Numbered from the stretch's first letter, positions 1-8,847 are shown. The stretch: DNA of 64,000 nucleotides from CAG-177 sp003514385 (GCA_051920445.1 JBPPLN010000001.1:186001-250000), one strand, 5' to 3'. The notes: generated by a model from the letters alone, not told the origin. Numbers and translations are program-made.

Positions 1-151
1 CCGACGAAACACCTTTTTTGAGTATCACCGCAGAGGCAATCGAAAGCAGTATAAAAAATATTGCGACGCCAAGCGCATTGCCGATAAGCAGACTTATCAG
101 AAGAGTTTTCTTATCGTTGGTTTCCTTTCGCTCTCCCCTTTTGGCAGGCAT
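1..151 (-). CDS. TIGR04086-type small membrane protein (5' part only)
   Basis: This is the N-terminal 50 codons of a protein running off the left edge of the window. It starts at the ATG whose complement lies at 149-151. The visible part has a charged start (MPAKRGERKETNDKK) followed by a hydrophobic stretch at about residues 17-45, so it is membrane inserted. Small membrane proteins of the TIGR04086 (YrzE-like) family commonly sit directly after yajC in Firmicutes, and both position and shape fit. The family is inferred from context and hydropathy; no biochemical role is known to me. Its Shine-Dalgarno site lies inside the hairpin at 160-193. Confidence 0.6.
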   Translation of the reverse strand, partial: MPAKRGERKETNDKKTLLISLLIGNALGVAIFFILLSIASAVILKKGVSS

Positions 152-159
152 AAAAAAAT

Positions 160-193
160 CCCCCTCATACCGTTTGTTAAAAAGTATGAGGGG
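160..193 (-). terminator. Hairpin after yajC whose 3' arm carries the next gene's ribosome site
   Basis: On the minus strand CCCCTCATAC pairs with GTATGAGGGG across a 13-nt loop. A run of seven T follows, which is the form of an intrinsic terminator for yajC. The 3' arm contains GAGGGGG eight bases before the ATG of the downstream membrane protein, so folding would also hide that gene's Shine-Dalgarno site. Confidence 0.75.
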
Positions 194-213
194 AAATCTG
201 ATTTTATGTCAGA

Positions 214-678
214 TTACTCAGCATCCGCATCCTTGTTCTTCTTGCTCTTCTTGCGGCTTGCCTTGCTCTTTGCCTTGGCCTCTTCCATCTTTGCGGCCTT
301 CTCGGCTTCCTGAGCTTCCTTCGCGGCAGCTCTCTCAGCCTCGAGCTTCTCGTTAGCGGTGTTGTTGGTGCTGATAGCCCATCTCATAATCTTGATTCTG
401 TTTCTTTCAGCGCCGGTCTCTATAATAAGAGAATCATCCTTAACAGTAACGACGCGTCCGACGATACCGCCGATGGTGGTGATCTCATCGCCGACTTCGA
501 TGCTGTCGCGCATCTGCTGCTCTTCCTTCTGCTTCTTCTTCTGAGGACGGATCATGACAAAATACATGACGCCGAACAGAAGAACCATCATGACGATAAG
601 GGAAATCTGGCTCTTACCGGCATTCGCACCGTTTGCAGCTGTACCGCTGGCAAGGTTTAAAAACTGTACTAAATTCAT
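214..678 (-). CDS. yajC: Preprotein translocase accessory subunit YajC
   Basis: YajC associates with the SecDF part of the Sec translocase in the cytoplasmic membrane. The 154-residue protein has one membrane segment at about residues 25-43, then the family-typical RPQKKKQKE junction at 44-52, and a small beta domain at about 60-100 with GDEITTIGGIVGRV. The C-terminal tail, about 108-154, is unusually long, rich in Ala, Lys and Glu, and probably helical. The ATG is preceded by GGAGG at six bases, and a consensus promoter lies at 706-734. A hairpin terminator separates it from the next gene. Confidence 0.93.
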   Translation of the reverse strand: MNLVQFLNLASGTAANGANAGKSQISLIVMMVLLFGVMYFVMIRPQKKKQKEEQQMRDSIEVGDEITTIGGIVGRVVTVKDDSLIIETGAERNRIKIMRWAISTNNTANEKLEAERAAAKEAQEAEKAAKMEEAKAKSKASRKKSKKNKDADAE

Positions 679-705
679 AATGAACCTCCAAATGATAATA
701 GAATA

Positions 706-734
706 ATTATAACTGCTGTTTCATATTTATGCAA
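706..734 (-). promoter_or_regulatory. Sigma-A promoter of yajC
   Basis: On the minus strand TTGCAT (729-734) and TATAAT (706-711) are separated by exactly 17 bases. The start codon is at 678. Confidence 0.75.
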
Positions 735-750
735 GCATTTATTGAAATTT

Positions 751-1329
751 TTAGACTGACGCGAGCGAAAAAACATAATCTTTGTGCACAATGCCTGTCT
801 CAATAAAGGATATTCCGCCGCATTCGAAGCCTCTTTCGGTTATTTCGAGCGATATATCGCTTACTGTACTTACCTTTGGACTCAGCGCTTTGAAGCAGGC
901 CTCTTTGACAGACCACAGCGTAAGCAGGTTTTGCGTATCTGTCGCATATCCTCTCTCGGCATCGTTGACGCATATTTTATTTATGAGCTTCGGATTGACA
1001 TCACGCTTTTTCTCAATGTCAACTCCGATTGGGAAACTGCTCACAGCGCAGACTGCATAGTCGCCGGAATGGCTGAGCGATATATAACATCCATCGCACA
1101 GCGGCTTTCCGTTGCCGTCGCAAGTTATTCTGATTTCGTCCTCATCAGTACCAAAAAAATCAGCAGCTGCGCGCCTTGCGGCGAGATTCGCGGCAAGCGA
1201 GCGTTTTTTGTCATCTTCAAAGCGCATCCTGGAAACGCGCTCGTGTTTCTGCGGACAAAGAAAATTCATTTCGCGCTCGTACCGCTCGTCGGTCAGTTCG
1301 TTTATATTTATAAAAAGTGTCAGTGCCAT
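751..1329 (-). CDS. 4'-phosphopantetheinyl transferase (Sfp/AcpT superfamily)
   Basis: The enzyme transfers the phosphopantetheine arm of CoA to a serine of acyl or peptidyl carrier proteins. In the 192-residue sequence the superfamily signatures are SLSHSG (84-89), GVDIE (102-106) and WSVKEACFK (139-147). These give the Mg-binding acidic residues Asp104, Glu106 and Glu143. Its ATG overlaps the stop codon of the preceding HlyD-type gene (TAATG), so the two are translationally coupled. No carrier-protein gene is visible nearby. Its target, whether fatty-acid ACP or a secondary-metabolite synthase, cannot be read from the window. Confidence 0.9.
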   Translation of the reverse strand: MALTLFININELTDERYEREMNFLCPQKHERVSRMRFEDDKKRSLAANLAARRAAADFFGTDEDEIRITCDGNGKPLCDGCYISLSHSGDYAVCAVSSFPIGVDIEKKRDVNPKLINKICVNDAERGYATDTQNLLTLWSVKEACFKALSPKVSTVSDISLEITERGFECGGISFIETGIVHKDYVFSLASV

Positions 1330-2894
1330 TACTTTGCGTGTATCTTCTGACCGTCTTCAATATCTTCGGACGGTATCTTGACTATCTTATCCCCTACCGA
1401 GCAGCCGGAAAGTATCTGATAATGCTCTCCGTCAAAAAGTCCTGTTGTAACCTCGGTTTTCTTAACAGTCTTTGAGTCTGGGTCATAAAGATAGATATAT
1501 GACTTTCCGTCCTCGTACTGTATTGACTCGACCGGAACAAGAGTGGCGTTCTTTTGGGTTTCGAGCTTTATGGACATATCAACCGAAAGACCGATTATTA
1601 TGCTCTTATCGGGTTGTTCAATCATCGCTTTCGCCTCAACTTCGCTGCCGCCGGATGTTGAACCGAGAAGCGAAGTAATGCTTGACGAGGCAGATTCAGA
1701 GGCGGTGGGGCTTATAAAGCTGACGTAACCGCTGAACTTCTTGCCTGTTGCGCCGGTTATCTCGACCGGCTGGTCGAGTTTTATTTTATATATATCCTTG
1801 CCGCTGACACTGAAAGTTGCAGAGAGCGGATAATATTCAACGACTATACCGCCGGGAGTTCCCGGGAAAAGCTGATTGATAATGCCGGAAAAATCCTTTG
1901 TGTCTGATGTTGCGGACGAAAGAAGCGAAGATATATCAATACTGTCGAGCGAGACTGTTGAATTACTTTTCGGCGTGTGATATGTCTCGCCGCTGACGAT
2001 ATTTATTTCCCTTACAACGCCGTCATTCTCGGCAACCCAGCCTTTTTTCAGCGCATTCACGGCTTCGACGGTTTTGTCTAAGTCTTCCTTTGCTGATTCG
2101 GCAACCGAGAGATAAAGCGAAGCTAAAGTATCACCGGACTGGAGCTTCAGTATCCCCTGCCGCGCCTTAAGCTCAACCAATTCAAGCTGCGCCGATATCA
2201 GCTGCTTTTCCTCGTCGGAAACCGAAAGGAGCTTGAGTATCGACGAAATCTGATTGTTCGCGCCGTTAATTATATTCTCGAGATGCTGGAGTATCTCCGA
2301 AACCTGAGTGCCGGAAGAGAAGAGTCTGTCAACTATTTCTGCCGCCAATTTGCTGTCACCGAGGAGCTCGGTGAGCTGCTTTTTCAGCGAGATAGTTTTC
2401 TTTGTGTCGTCCTTCGGTTTTGCCGCATCGACCTTTTCGCTGAGTTTCTCTATATCTTGCTGTTTCTGCTCTATCTGCTTTGAGAGCGATTCGAGCTGAG
2501 CCACGGAGGCGTTCGCATTTGAAGCATACTTTCTGTACTGCGACATGGCGGCGTTATAGTTCTCTCTTTTCTGCGCCACAACGTCGCCGAGAGAGCTTGT
2601 GTCAAATGTTGCAAGCACATCACCTTTTTTAACGGCATCTCCGACTCTGACATTCACGCTCTTGACATAAGTGCCGTCAAGTATTTCGAACGACGCCTGA
2701 TTCTCGGAGTTCACAGTACCGGAAAGTTTGAGCGTTTCAGTAATGTCGCCGGCAGTTACATCCGCCAGGGCAACCGTGGTGCGTGTCTTCTTGCTTATCA
2801 TAACATAAGCAGTGACACCAAGCGCAATGATAAGCAACGCAGCAACGATACTGATAACGATTTTCTGCTTTTTGTTGAGTATCTTCTTTGTCAT
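1329..2894 (-). CDS. HlyD/MacA-type efflux adaptor (membrane fusion protein)
   Basis: This 521-residue protein links an inner-membrane ABC pump to extracytoplasmic substrate or cell wall. It has an N-terminal signal anchor (about 9-33), a first half of a biotinyl-lipoyl-like domain with DAVKKGDVLATFD at about 85-100, a long coiled coil (about 105-290), the second lipoyl half, and a C-terminal beta-barrel region. No MacB-type ATPase or permease lies downstream within the window; the next gene is a phosphopantetheinyl transferase overlapping by one base. The pump partners may lie elsewhere. The start ATG follows GGAG at a usual distance. Confidence 0.85.
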   Translation of the reverse strand: MTKKILNKKQKIVISIVAALLIIALGVTAYVMISKKTRTTVALADVTAGDITETLKLSGTVNSENQASFEILDGTYVKSVNVRVGDAVKKGDVLATFDTSSLGDVVAQKRENYNAAMSQYRKYASNANASVAQLESLSKQIEQKQQDIEKLSEKVDAAKPKDDTKKTISLKKQLTELLGDSKLAAEIVDRLFSSGTQVSEILQHLENIINGANNQISSILKLLSVSDEEKQLISAQLELVELKARQGILKLQSGDTLASLYLSVAESAKEDLDKTVEAVNALKKGWVAENDGVVREINIVSGETYHTPKSNSTVSLDSIDISSLLSSATSDTKDFSGIINQLFPGTPGGIVVEYYPLSATFSVSGKDIYKIKLDQPVEITGATGKKFSGYVSFISPTASESASSSITSLLGSTSGGSEVEAKAMIEQPDKSIIIGLSVDMSIKLETQKNATLVPVESIQYEDGKSYIYLYDPDSKTVKKTEVTTGLFDGEHYQILSGCSVGDKIVKIPSEDIEDGQKIHAK

Positions 2895-2978
2895 CCCAAT
2901 TCTCCATCATGTATTTTCTTATATATTACACTTATGTTTCGGCGAGTTAAAGTACATTTTGTAAACTTTTTTAAAAAA

Positions 2979-3011
2979 GTCGGATCCATGCGGCAAACGC
3001 ACGAATCCGAC
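2979..3011 (-). terminator. Terminator of the trkA-trkH operon
   Basis: On the minus strand GTCGGATTCGTG pairs imperfectly with CATGGATCCGAC and is followed by six T. It lies eight bases beyond the trkH stop codon. Confidence 0.7.
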
Positions 3012-3019
3012 ACATTTAT

Positions 3020-4477
3020 TTAGTTGCAGCGCTTCCAAAGCGAGGGCGAAAACAAAGCGAGAACCGGGAATATCTCCAGTCTGCCGATTATCATGTCCGC
3101 GCTGAGCACAAGCTTGCTGAACCACGAGAATCCACTGAAATTGCCGGCCGGCCCGACTATATCAATGCCGGGCCCGATGTTATTCATGCAGGATATAACG
3201 GCGGTTACATTGGTTGTGAAGCCGAAATCGTCAACAGAAACCAGAAGCGTTGACACTATCATAACGATAACATACGCTACGAGATACATGGAAACGTTTC
3301 TGACAAGCGACTCCTTCTGAACCTTTCCGTCTATGCGAAGAACCTTGACGCTGCGCGGATGAACGACGCGCTGCATCTCGTTGCGAAGAGCCTTGAATAA
3401 TATAAGGACTCTCGACACCTTCAAGCCGCCGCCGGTAGAGCCCGCGCACGCGCCCATGAGCATGAGCACAACGAGAATATATCGCGAAAGCTCAGGCCAA
3501 AGCGAAAAATCAGTGGTAGCAAATCCGGTTGTCGTGATAATCGACGAAACCTGGAAGAAGCTGTGATGAAAAGCGTCAAACCAGCTTGAGAACATTGAGC
3601 GAATATTTATTGCTATCACCGTAACCGAAACCAAAACGGTTATGATGTAGAAACGAAGCTCCTCGTTTTTGAAAACGAGCTTGAAGTCTCTTGCAAGCAG
3701 CAGATAATAAATATTGAAGTTCACGCCGAACAGCAGCATAAACACTCCTATAACACCCTGAAGATAATAGCTGTCATATGCGCCTATGCTGGCATTCTTT
3801 ATTCCGAAGCCGCCTGTTCCGGCGGTTGCAAACGAATTAAGCAAGCTGTCAAAGAACGGCATTCCGCCTATGACAAGCAGGATAATTTCGATGACAGTCA
3901 AAACTATATAAATCAGATAGAGAATACGCGCAGTCTGACGCATTTTCGAGACGAGCTTTCCGAACGTGGGTCCCGGGCTCTCCGCCCTAAGTATATAGAG
4001 CGACTCCGCATCGTTGTCTTTGCCCTTGGGTACAACCGCAAGCAGGAACACAAGAACGCCCATTCCGCCGAGCCAATGCGAGAAGCTTCGCCAATAGAGC
4101 AGACCTTTTGAAAGAGCTTCGACATTCGAGAGTATGCTCGAACCTGTCGTTGTGAATCCGGAAACGGTTTCAAAAAAGCAGTCGATAAAGTTCGGGATCT
4201 CACGGCTTATAAAGAACGGCAGCGCACCGAAAAGCGATATTGCAAGCCAGGACAGAGAGACAATAGCAAAACCCTCGCGCACAAATATATTGCGCTTTTT
4301 GGGTTTTATCATATGCATCAGCTGACCGATAACAAGGAGTGCCGCAATACTGATTCCGAAAGCAAGAACGCATTTGAACTCGTTATGATACAGCGACACA
4401 AGCAGAGCTGGGATCATAAAAAGTCCTTCAATTCGCAGAATATTGCCTATATAATTTGCAATAAGTTTATAGTTCAT
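3020..4477 (-). CDS. trkH: Trk/Ktr potassium channel subunit TrkH
   Basis: This is the membrane pore of a Trk-type K+ uptake system gated by the TrkA ring. The 485-residue protein has many membrane segments. Four selectivity-filter-like glycine motifs are visible in order: TTTGSSIL, TAGTGGFG, TTTGFATTD and NNIGPGID. An in-frame ATG upstream would add 26 residues that overlap the end of trkA; the start chosen here has GGGAG at a proper distance and begins at the first membrane helix. It follows trkA by 16 bases in one operon that ends at the hairpin at 2979-3011. Confidence 0.92.
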   Translation of the reverse strand: MNYKLIANYIGNILRIEGLFMIPALLVSLYHNEFKCVLAFGISIAALLVIGQLMHMIKPKKRNIFVREGFAIVSLSWLAISLFGALPFFISREIPNFIDCFFETVSGFTTTGSSILSNVEALSKGLLYWRSFSHWLGGMGVLVFLLAVVPKGKDNDAESLYILRAESPGPTFGKLVSKMRQTARILYLIYIVLTVIEIILLVIGGMPFFDSLLNSFATAGTGGFGIKNASIGAYDSYYLQGVIGVFMLLFGVNFNIYYLLLARDFKLVFKNEELRFYIITVLVSVTVIAINIRSMFSSWFDAFHHSFFQVSSIITTTGFATTDFSLWPELSRYILVVLMLMGACAGSTGGGLKVSRVLILFKALRNEMQRVVHPRSVKVLRIDGKVQKESLVRNVSMYLVAYVIVMIVSTLLVSVDDFGFTTNVTAVISCMNNIGPGIDIVGPAGNFSGFSWFSKLVLSADMIIGRLEIFPVLALFSPSLWKRCN

Positions 4478-4493
4478 TTTCGCGTCTCCCGGC

Positions 4494-5861
4494 TCAGTCC
4501 TCGGCAAAGATATCGTTAATATCCTTGAACTTACCCTCGGCAGTGGTGATAACAATTATCGTATCCCCCGCCATTATATAATCATTACCGCTCGGGATAA
4601 TGACCTTTCCCATGCGGGTTATGCAGGCAAGAAGGATATTGTCCTTGAGGTTGACTTTTTTAAGAGGTTCGCCGATGCACTTTGTGCTGTCGGTTACCGC
4701 AAACTCAAGGGCTTCAACCTTTTCGTCGACTATCCTGTGCAGAGTCTTGACCGAACCGCCGGTGGTGTTGTCCATAGCCCTGACATAGCGGATTATCTCA
4801 TAGCTCGCGAGCATTTTCGGGCATACGACGCTGCCGATATCCTTGTCTTTGAAGAGCTTGATATACTCGGTACGGTTAATCTTTGTAATAGTCTTTGGTA
4901 CTTTGCAGACATCCGCGTACATCGATATGATAAGGTTTTCCTCATCGATATTTGTCAGCGAGACTACGGCGTCCGTATCTTCGATACCCTCAGACGAGAG
5001 CAGATCCTGGAGCGTTCCGTCGCCGTTGATTATAACAGCACCGGGCAGGCGCTCCGAAAGAGCGCGGCACTTGTCTAGCTTCTGCTCGATTATCTTGACA
5101 TTGACTCCGCTCTTTATAAGCTCATCGGCGAGATAGACGGCAATCTTGCTTCCACCGATTATCAGCACATCTCTTATCTTCTGATTGCTTATCTTGAGTG
5201 CCTTGAGCATCTTGACAAGCTCGCTGCGAGGAGCGGTAACGGTTATCTTGTCATTCGCCTGAAGCTCAAAACTTCCGTCGGGTATGCAGACTTCGCCGCC
5301 CCTGTCAACGGCGCAGACGAGCACTTTCACTCCGCGTAGAACATCAGATAATTTTTCAAGCTTCTTGCCGACCAGCGCGCAGTCCTCTTTTAACTTGAGC
5401 TCAACTATTTCAACGCGGCCTTTGGCAAAAGTATCACGCTTGAGAAAGCTCGGAAACTGCAGGATACGGAATATCTCTCTTGCGGCGGTAAGCTCCGGAT
5501 TGACGGTCATCGAAAGGCCGAAATCGTCGCGCATATACTGAATCGACTGAACATAGTCCGGGTTGCTCATGCGGCAGATCGCGTGGCGGCATCCAAGCTT
5601 CTTTGCGAGAATGCAGCACAGCAGGTTTATCTCGTCCGCAGAGGTCGCGGCGATAAGAAGATCGCTGTTTGCAACATCTGCCTCTTCCTGCGTCTTGAGC
5701 GTGACTCCGTTTCCGTCGACAACAAGCACATCGAGCTTCTGGAGCGAATCCTCGAGCACATCAGGATTGTTGTCTATGACTACGATATCATGACCCTCGG
5801 CAAGCAGCTGCTTTGCGATATTGTAACCGACCTTGCCGTCGCCGACAATAACAATTTTCAT
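4494..5861 (-). CDS. trkA: Trk potassium system NAD-binding regulator TrkA
   Basis: TrkA is the cytoplasmic gating subunit; it binds NAD(H) or ATP and controls TrkH. The 455 residues hold two tandem RCK units. The first has GDGKVG at 7-12 and the nucleotide-ribose acidic residue in VVID at 27-30, followed by a TrkA-C domain at about 150-215. The second Rossmann fold begins at about 231 (DVLIIGGSKIA) and is followed by a second TrkA-C domain to the end. This two-unit form is the long TrkA type rather than the single-unit KtrA. It is the first gene of the trkA-trkH operon, with a promoter at 5908-5935. Confidence 0.93.
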   Translation of the reverse strand: MKIVIVGDGKVGYNIAKQLLAEGHDIVVIDNNPDVLEDSLQKLDVLVVDGNGVTLKTQEEADVANSDLLIAATSADEINLLCCILAKKLGCRHAICRMSNPDYVQSIQYMRDDFGLSMTVNPELTAAREIFRILQFPSFLKRDTFAKGRVEIVELKLKEDCALVGKKLEKLSDVLRGVKVLVCAVDRGGEVCIPDGSFELQANDKITVTAPRSELVKMLKALKISNQKIRDVLIIGGSKIAVYLADELIKSGVNVKIIEQKLDKCRALSERLPGAVIINGDGTLQDLLSSEGIEDTDAVVSLTNIDEENLIISMYADVCKVPKTITKINRTEYIKLFKDKDIGSVVCPKMLASYEIIRYVRAMDNTTGGSVKTLHRIVDEKVEALEFAVTDSTKCIGEPLKKVNLKDNILLACITRMGKVIIPSGNDYIMAGDTIIVITTAEGKFKDINDIFAED

Positions 5862-5907
5862 TTAAAGTTCCATCCAATCAAAGTAATAGGAAAAATCCTT
5901 ATCCAAT

Positions 5908-5935
5908 ATTATAGCTTTCTTTTTTGCTATAGCAA
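5908..5935 (-). promoter_or_regulatory. Sigma-A promoter of trkA-trkH
   Basis: On the minus strand TTGCTA (5930-5935) and TATAAT (5908-5913) are 16 bases apart, about 47 bases before the trkA start. Confidence 0.6.
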
Positions 5936-5951
5936 TGGCAATTGTGCACAA

Positions 5952-7178
5952 TTAAGCCATAACAATTTTGTGGAAAATTTTCTTTCCCTTCTTAATTATA
6001 GCCGGGTCAGCGGCTATTTCGTCGGCAGAAAGCGAAAAATCGAGGCTCTTTACTTTTTCATCGTTGACGCTGACGCCGCCCTGCTCGATAAGTCTCCTTG
6101 CCTCGCTTTTGGATTTTGCAAGTTCCGCTTTGACAAGAATATCTATAACGCTGATCTTTCCGTCGGCGAAGTCGTCTGCACTGAGGCTTGTGGACGGCAT
6201 ATCTGCGGAATCCGCTCCGCCGCCGAAGAGTGCTCTTGCGGCATCCTGCGCTTTGTTTGCCTCATCCTCGCCGTGGACGAGCTTTGTCAGCTCATATGCG
6301 AGTATCTCTTTTGCCTTGTTGAGCTGGCTGCCCTCCCACTTGTCCATCTCGTCAATCTGCTCGAGAGGCAGGAAAGTGAGCATACGGATGCACTTGAGAA
6401 CATCGCTGTCCGCGACATTTCTCCAATACTGATAGAACTCGTAGGGCGAAGTCTTCTTGGGATCGAGCCAAACGGCGTTGCCCGCGGTCTTGCCCATCTT
6501 ATGACCCTGGGAGTCGGTAAGGAGAGTTATGGTCATTGCGTGAGCATCCTTGCCGAGCTTCTTGCGTATGAGCTCGGTTCCGCCGAGCATATTGCTCCAC
6601 TGATCGTCGCCGCCGAACTGCATGTTGCAGCCGTAGTTCTTGAACAGATAGTAGAAATCGTAGCTCTGCATTATCATATAGTTGAACTCAAAGAAACTCA
6701 GACCCTTTTCCATGCGCTGTTTATAGCACTCGGCACGGAGCATATTGTTGACGGAGAAGCAGGCGCCGACCTCGCGAAGAAGTTCGATATAATTGAGGTT
6801 GAGGAGCCAGTCGGCGTTGTTCACCATCTGAGCCTTGCCCTCGCCGAAGTCGATAAAACGCTCCATCTGGCGTCTGAAGCACTCGGCGTTATGATTGATA
6901 TCCTCGCGGGTGAGCATCTTTCTCATGTCGGTACGTCCCGAGGGGTCACCTATCATCGTAGTGCCGCCTCCTATAAGGGCTATCGGCTTGTTGCCCGCCA
7001 TCTGCAGTCTTTTCATGAGCGTAAGAGCCATGAAATGTCCTGCCGTGAGGCTGTCCGCGGTGCAGTCAAAGCCGATATAGAATGTAGCTTTGCCGCTGTT
7101 TATCATCTCTCTGATTTCCGGCTCGTTCGTCACCTGCGCGATAAGTCCGCGCGCAACGAGTTCTTCATAAATTCCCAT
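5952..7178 (-). CDS. tyrS: Tyrosyl-tRNA synthetase
   Basis: The enzyme charges tRNA-Tyr with tyrosine in the cytoplasm. The 408-residue protein is a class I synthetase. The HIGH-like signature is TAGH at 45-48 within IGFDCTADSLTAGH, and the KMSKS equivalent is KMGKT at 227-231. A C-terminal S4 RNA-binding domain (about 345-405) contains SKSEARRLIEQGGVSVN. The start follows AAAGGAAG. The open frame continues upstream through the T-box leader, but those codons are regulatory RNA, not protein. Expression is controlled by the tyrosine T-box at 7210-7462. Confidence 0.97.
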   Translation of the reverse strand: MGIYEELVARGLIAQVTNEPEIREMINSGKATFYIGFDCTADSLTAGHFMALTLMKRLQMAGNKPIALIGGGTTMIGDPSGRTDMRKMLTREDINHNAECFRRQMERFIDFGEGKAQMVNNADWLLNLNYIELLREVGACFSVNNMLRAECYKQRMEKGLSFFEFNYMIMQSYDFYYLFKNYGCNMQFGGDDQWSNMLGGTELIRKKLGKDAHAMTITLLTDSQGHKMGKTAGNAVWLDPKKTSPYEFYQYWRNVADSDVLKCIRMLTFLPLEQIDEMDKWEGSQLNKAKEILAYELTKLVHGEDEANKAQDAARALFGGGADSADMPSTSLSADDFADGKISVIDILVKAELAKSKSEARRLIEQGGVSVNDEKVKSLDFSLSADEIAADPAIIKKGKKIFHKIVMA

Positions 7179-7209
7179 AGTTATTCTTCCTTTCATTTTG
7201 TTCATAAAA

Positions 7210-7462
7210 TTAAAAAAGCCTCCGCACGGAGAACCGTGCAGAGGGCGAATTACCGCGGTACCACCTCTGTTCACTCCTTGCGGAGTCTCAGGAGCATTGC
7301 GCTCAGCGTATAACGCACGCCTGCGGCTCGACCTACTACAATTGTTCAGCCTCGCAGCTCGGAGATGTATTTCGCCGCCATGCCGCGTCCCCTCACAGCG
7401 CCCGGAGACTCTCTTTGCCGGCATAATACAGCTACTTCTTCCCGTCACAGCTTTTAAAATAT
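7210..7462 (-). promoter_or_regulatory. Tyrosine-specific T-box riboswitch of tyrS
   Basis: The minus-strand leader carries the conserved T-box core AGGTGGTACCGCGG (7253-7266). Its UGGU would pair with an ACCA tRNA end. The leader also holds the overlapping terminator at 7212-7245. In Stem I a candidate specifier UAC (complement 7367-7369), set in GAAAUACAUC, reads tyrosine. Uncharged tRNA-Tyr is expected to stabilise the antiterminator and let tyrS be transcribed. The class is certain from the core; the exact Stem I fold was not modelled. Confidence 0.93.
7212..7245 (-). terminator. Regulated terminator inside the T-box leader
   Basis: On the minus strand CCCTCTGCACGG pairs with CCGTGCGGAGG across a short loop and is followed by six T (7212-7217). 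It is mutually exclusive with the T-box antiterminator. Confidence 0.9.
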
Positions 7463-7468
7463 GCAGTC

Positions 7469-7497
7469 ATTATAAACCATACTTCAAAAGTTGTCAA
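7469..7497 (-). promoter_or_regulatory. Consensus sigma-A promoter of tyrS
   Basis: TTGACA (7492-7497) and TATAAT (7469-7474) on the minus strand have a 17-base spacer, a perfect consensus. Transcription starts at the head of the T-box leader. Confidence 0.9.
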
Positions 7498-7541
7498 CAG
7501 TGATATGATTTGTAAATTATTTTATATGTATACTACATTTA

Positions 7542-7570
7542 TTGCATACTTGCACAACTTGTGGTAAAAT
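7542..7570 (+). promoter_or_regulatory. Sigma-A promoter of the FemAB-type gene
   Basis: TTGCAT (7542-7547) and TAAAAT (7565-7570) are 17 bases apart, 46 bases before the start codon. It is divergent from the tyrS promoter, with 44 bases between the two -35 boxes. Confidence 0.65.
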
Positions 7571-7616
7571 ATGTTTGCTTATCCGAAAACTAAAAGCATC
7601 AAGGAGTTAATCGCAA

Positions 7617-8834
7617 ATGGCTGAATACAACTTCAAAACAGGCGTGGATACCGGAGAATACAGAGACTTTCTCAACGCCTCCCCTGCCTATTGCTTCACA
7701 CAGCTGCCCGAATGGTCTGAGGTCAAGGACAATTGGGATCACGACATATGCATGCTCTATAAGGACGGGGCGCCCGCGGTCGGTGCACTTCTTTTGATAA
7801 GGCATCTGCCGATGGGCAAAAAGCTCATATACTCCCCTCGCGGCCCTGTTGGCGATTTCGGCGACAGAGAGGCAATGCATGAGTTTGCCGCAGAGCTGAA
7901 AAAATACGCAAAGAAAATCGGCGCAATCGCAGTAAAAATCGACCCGTTCGTAATAAGAGAAAATTATGAAAATCAAAAAGCCGCAGACTTTGGCAACTCA
8001 TTTGACGAGACTGTGAGCGCCATGCAGGAGTGCGGATTTGTTCACAGGGGCTTGAGCACCGACATAAACGCATATTTTCAGCCGAGATTCAACATGGCTA
8101 TCCCGCTCTTCAACGAAAACGGACCTATCGACAGCGCAGGATTTTTGAAAGCTGTTCCCAAAAAGACCCGCTATTATATGGGTTCGTTCCACAATTCCAA
8201 GGGTATTGAGTTCATAAAAGCCGACCCGGACGACGATCTTTCGGAGTTTGTCCGCCTGCTCGGCCAGACCGAAAAGCGCCAGGGCATCTCGCTGAGAAAC
8301 GAGGAATATTTCAAAAAGATACGCCATGCGTTCGGCGACAGAGCGGTAATATATTATGCGCGTATGCACCTTGACAGATATGTTGAATATCTCGAGGGTC
8401 TGATTGCAAAGAAGCAGAACATTCCCGAAAACACGCGCAAACTTGATGAAGCAAAGGCACTTATCGAAGAAAAGGGAAACACAGTGAATCTCGCCGCAAG
8501 CCTTGTTATCATGCCCGATCCGCAGGCGAAGCTCAAAATTGCCGAGTATCTCTATGCCGGCTCCGATCTCTCCGTGCTCTCGACCCTCTGTGCATCGGTC
8601 GGGCTTATATATGCGGGAGTCTGCGATTCCATAGATGCCGGCTGTGACTATTTCAACCTCGGCGGAGTTGACGGAAGCTTCGAAGACCATCTTTCAAAGT
8701 TCAAGATAAAGTTCGTACCCCATATATTTGAATATGTCGGCGAATTTGATATGCCGGTTGACAAAATTATGTATCTCGGGTTTGAAAAGCTTCTGCCCAT
8801 GGCAAAGAAGGCAATCAAAAAGATAAAAAAATAA
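7617..8834 (+). CDS. FemAB/MurM-type peptidoglycan branching aminoacyltransferase
   Basis: Members of this family use aminoacyl-tRNA to add amino acids to the side chain of lipid II on the cytoplasmic side. The 405-residue length and the order of sequences fit FemA/FemX. There is an early WSEVKDNWDH region (about 28-37), KKLIYSPRGPVGDFGD at about 66-81, a charged middle that could form the helical arm (about 255-290), and a second GNAT-like half ending near YFNLGGVDGSFEDH. The added amino acid, such as Gly, Ala or Ser, cannot be predicted. It is 13 bases upstream of the YfhO-type gene, suggesting a cell-envelope operon. Confidence 0.9.
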   Translation: MAEYNFKTGVDTGEYRDFLNASPAYCFTQLPEWSEVKDNWDHDICMLYKDGAPAVGALLLIRHLPMGKKLIYSPRGPVGDFGDREAMHEFAAELKKYAKKIGAIAVKIDPFVIRENYENQKAADFGNSFDETVSAMQECGFVHRGLSTDINAYFQPRFNMAIPLFNENGPIDSAGFLKAVPKKTRYYMGSFHNSKGIEFIKADPDDDLSEFVRLLGQTEKRQGISLRNEEYFKKIRHAFGDRAVIYYARMHLDRYVEYLEGLIAKKQNIPENTRKLDEAKALIEEKGNTVNLAASLVIMPDPQAKLKIAEYLYAGSDLSVLSTLCASVGLIYAGVCDSIDAGCDYFNLGGVDGSFEDHLSKFKIKFVPHIFEYVGEFDMPVDKIMYLGFEKLLPMAKKAIKKIKK

Positions 8835-8847
8835 GGCAGGTAAAGAA

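Noticed and set aside
5583..7313. A 576-codon open frame antisense to trkA and tyrS.
   Set aside because: The opposite strand encodes two unmistakable proteins; the antisense product has no recognisable motif and crosses the T-box leader.
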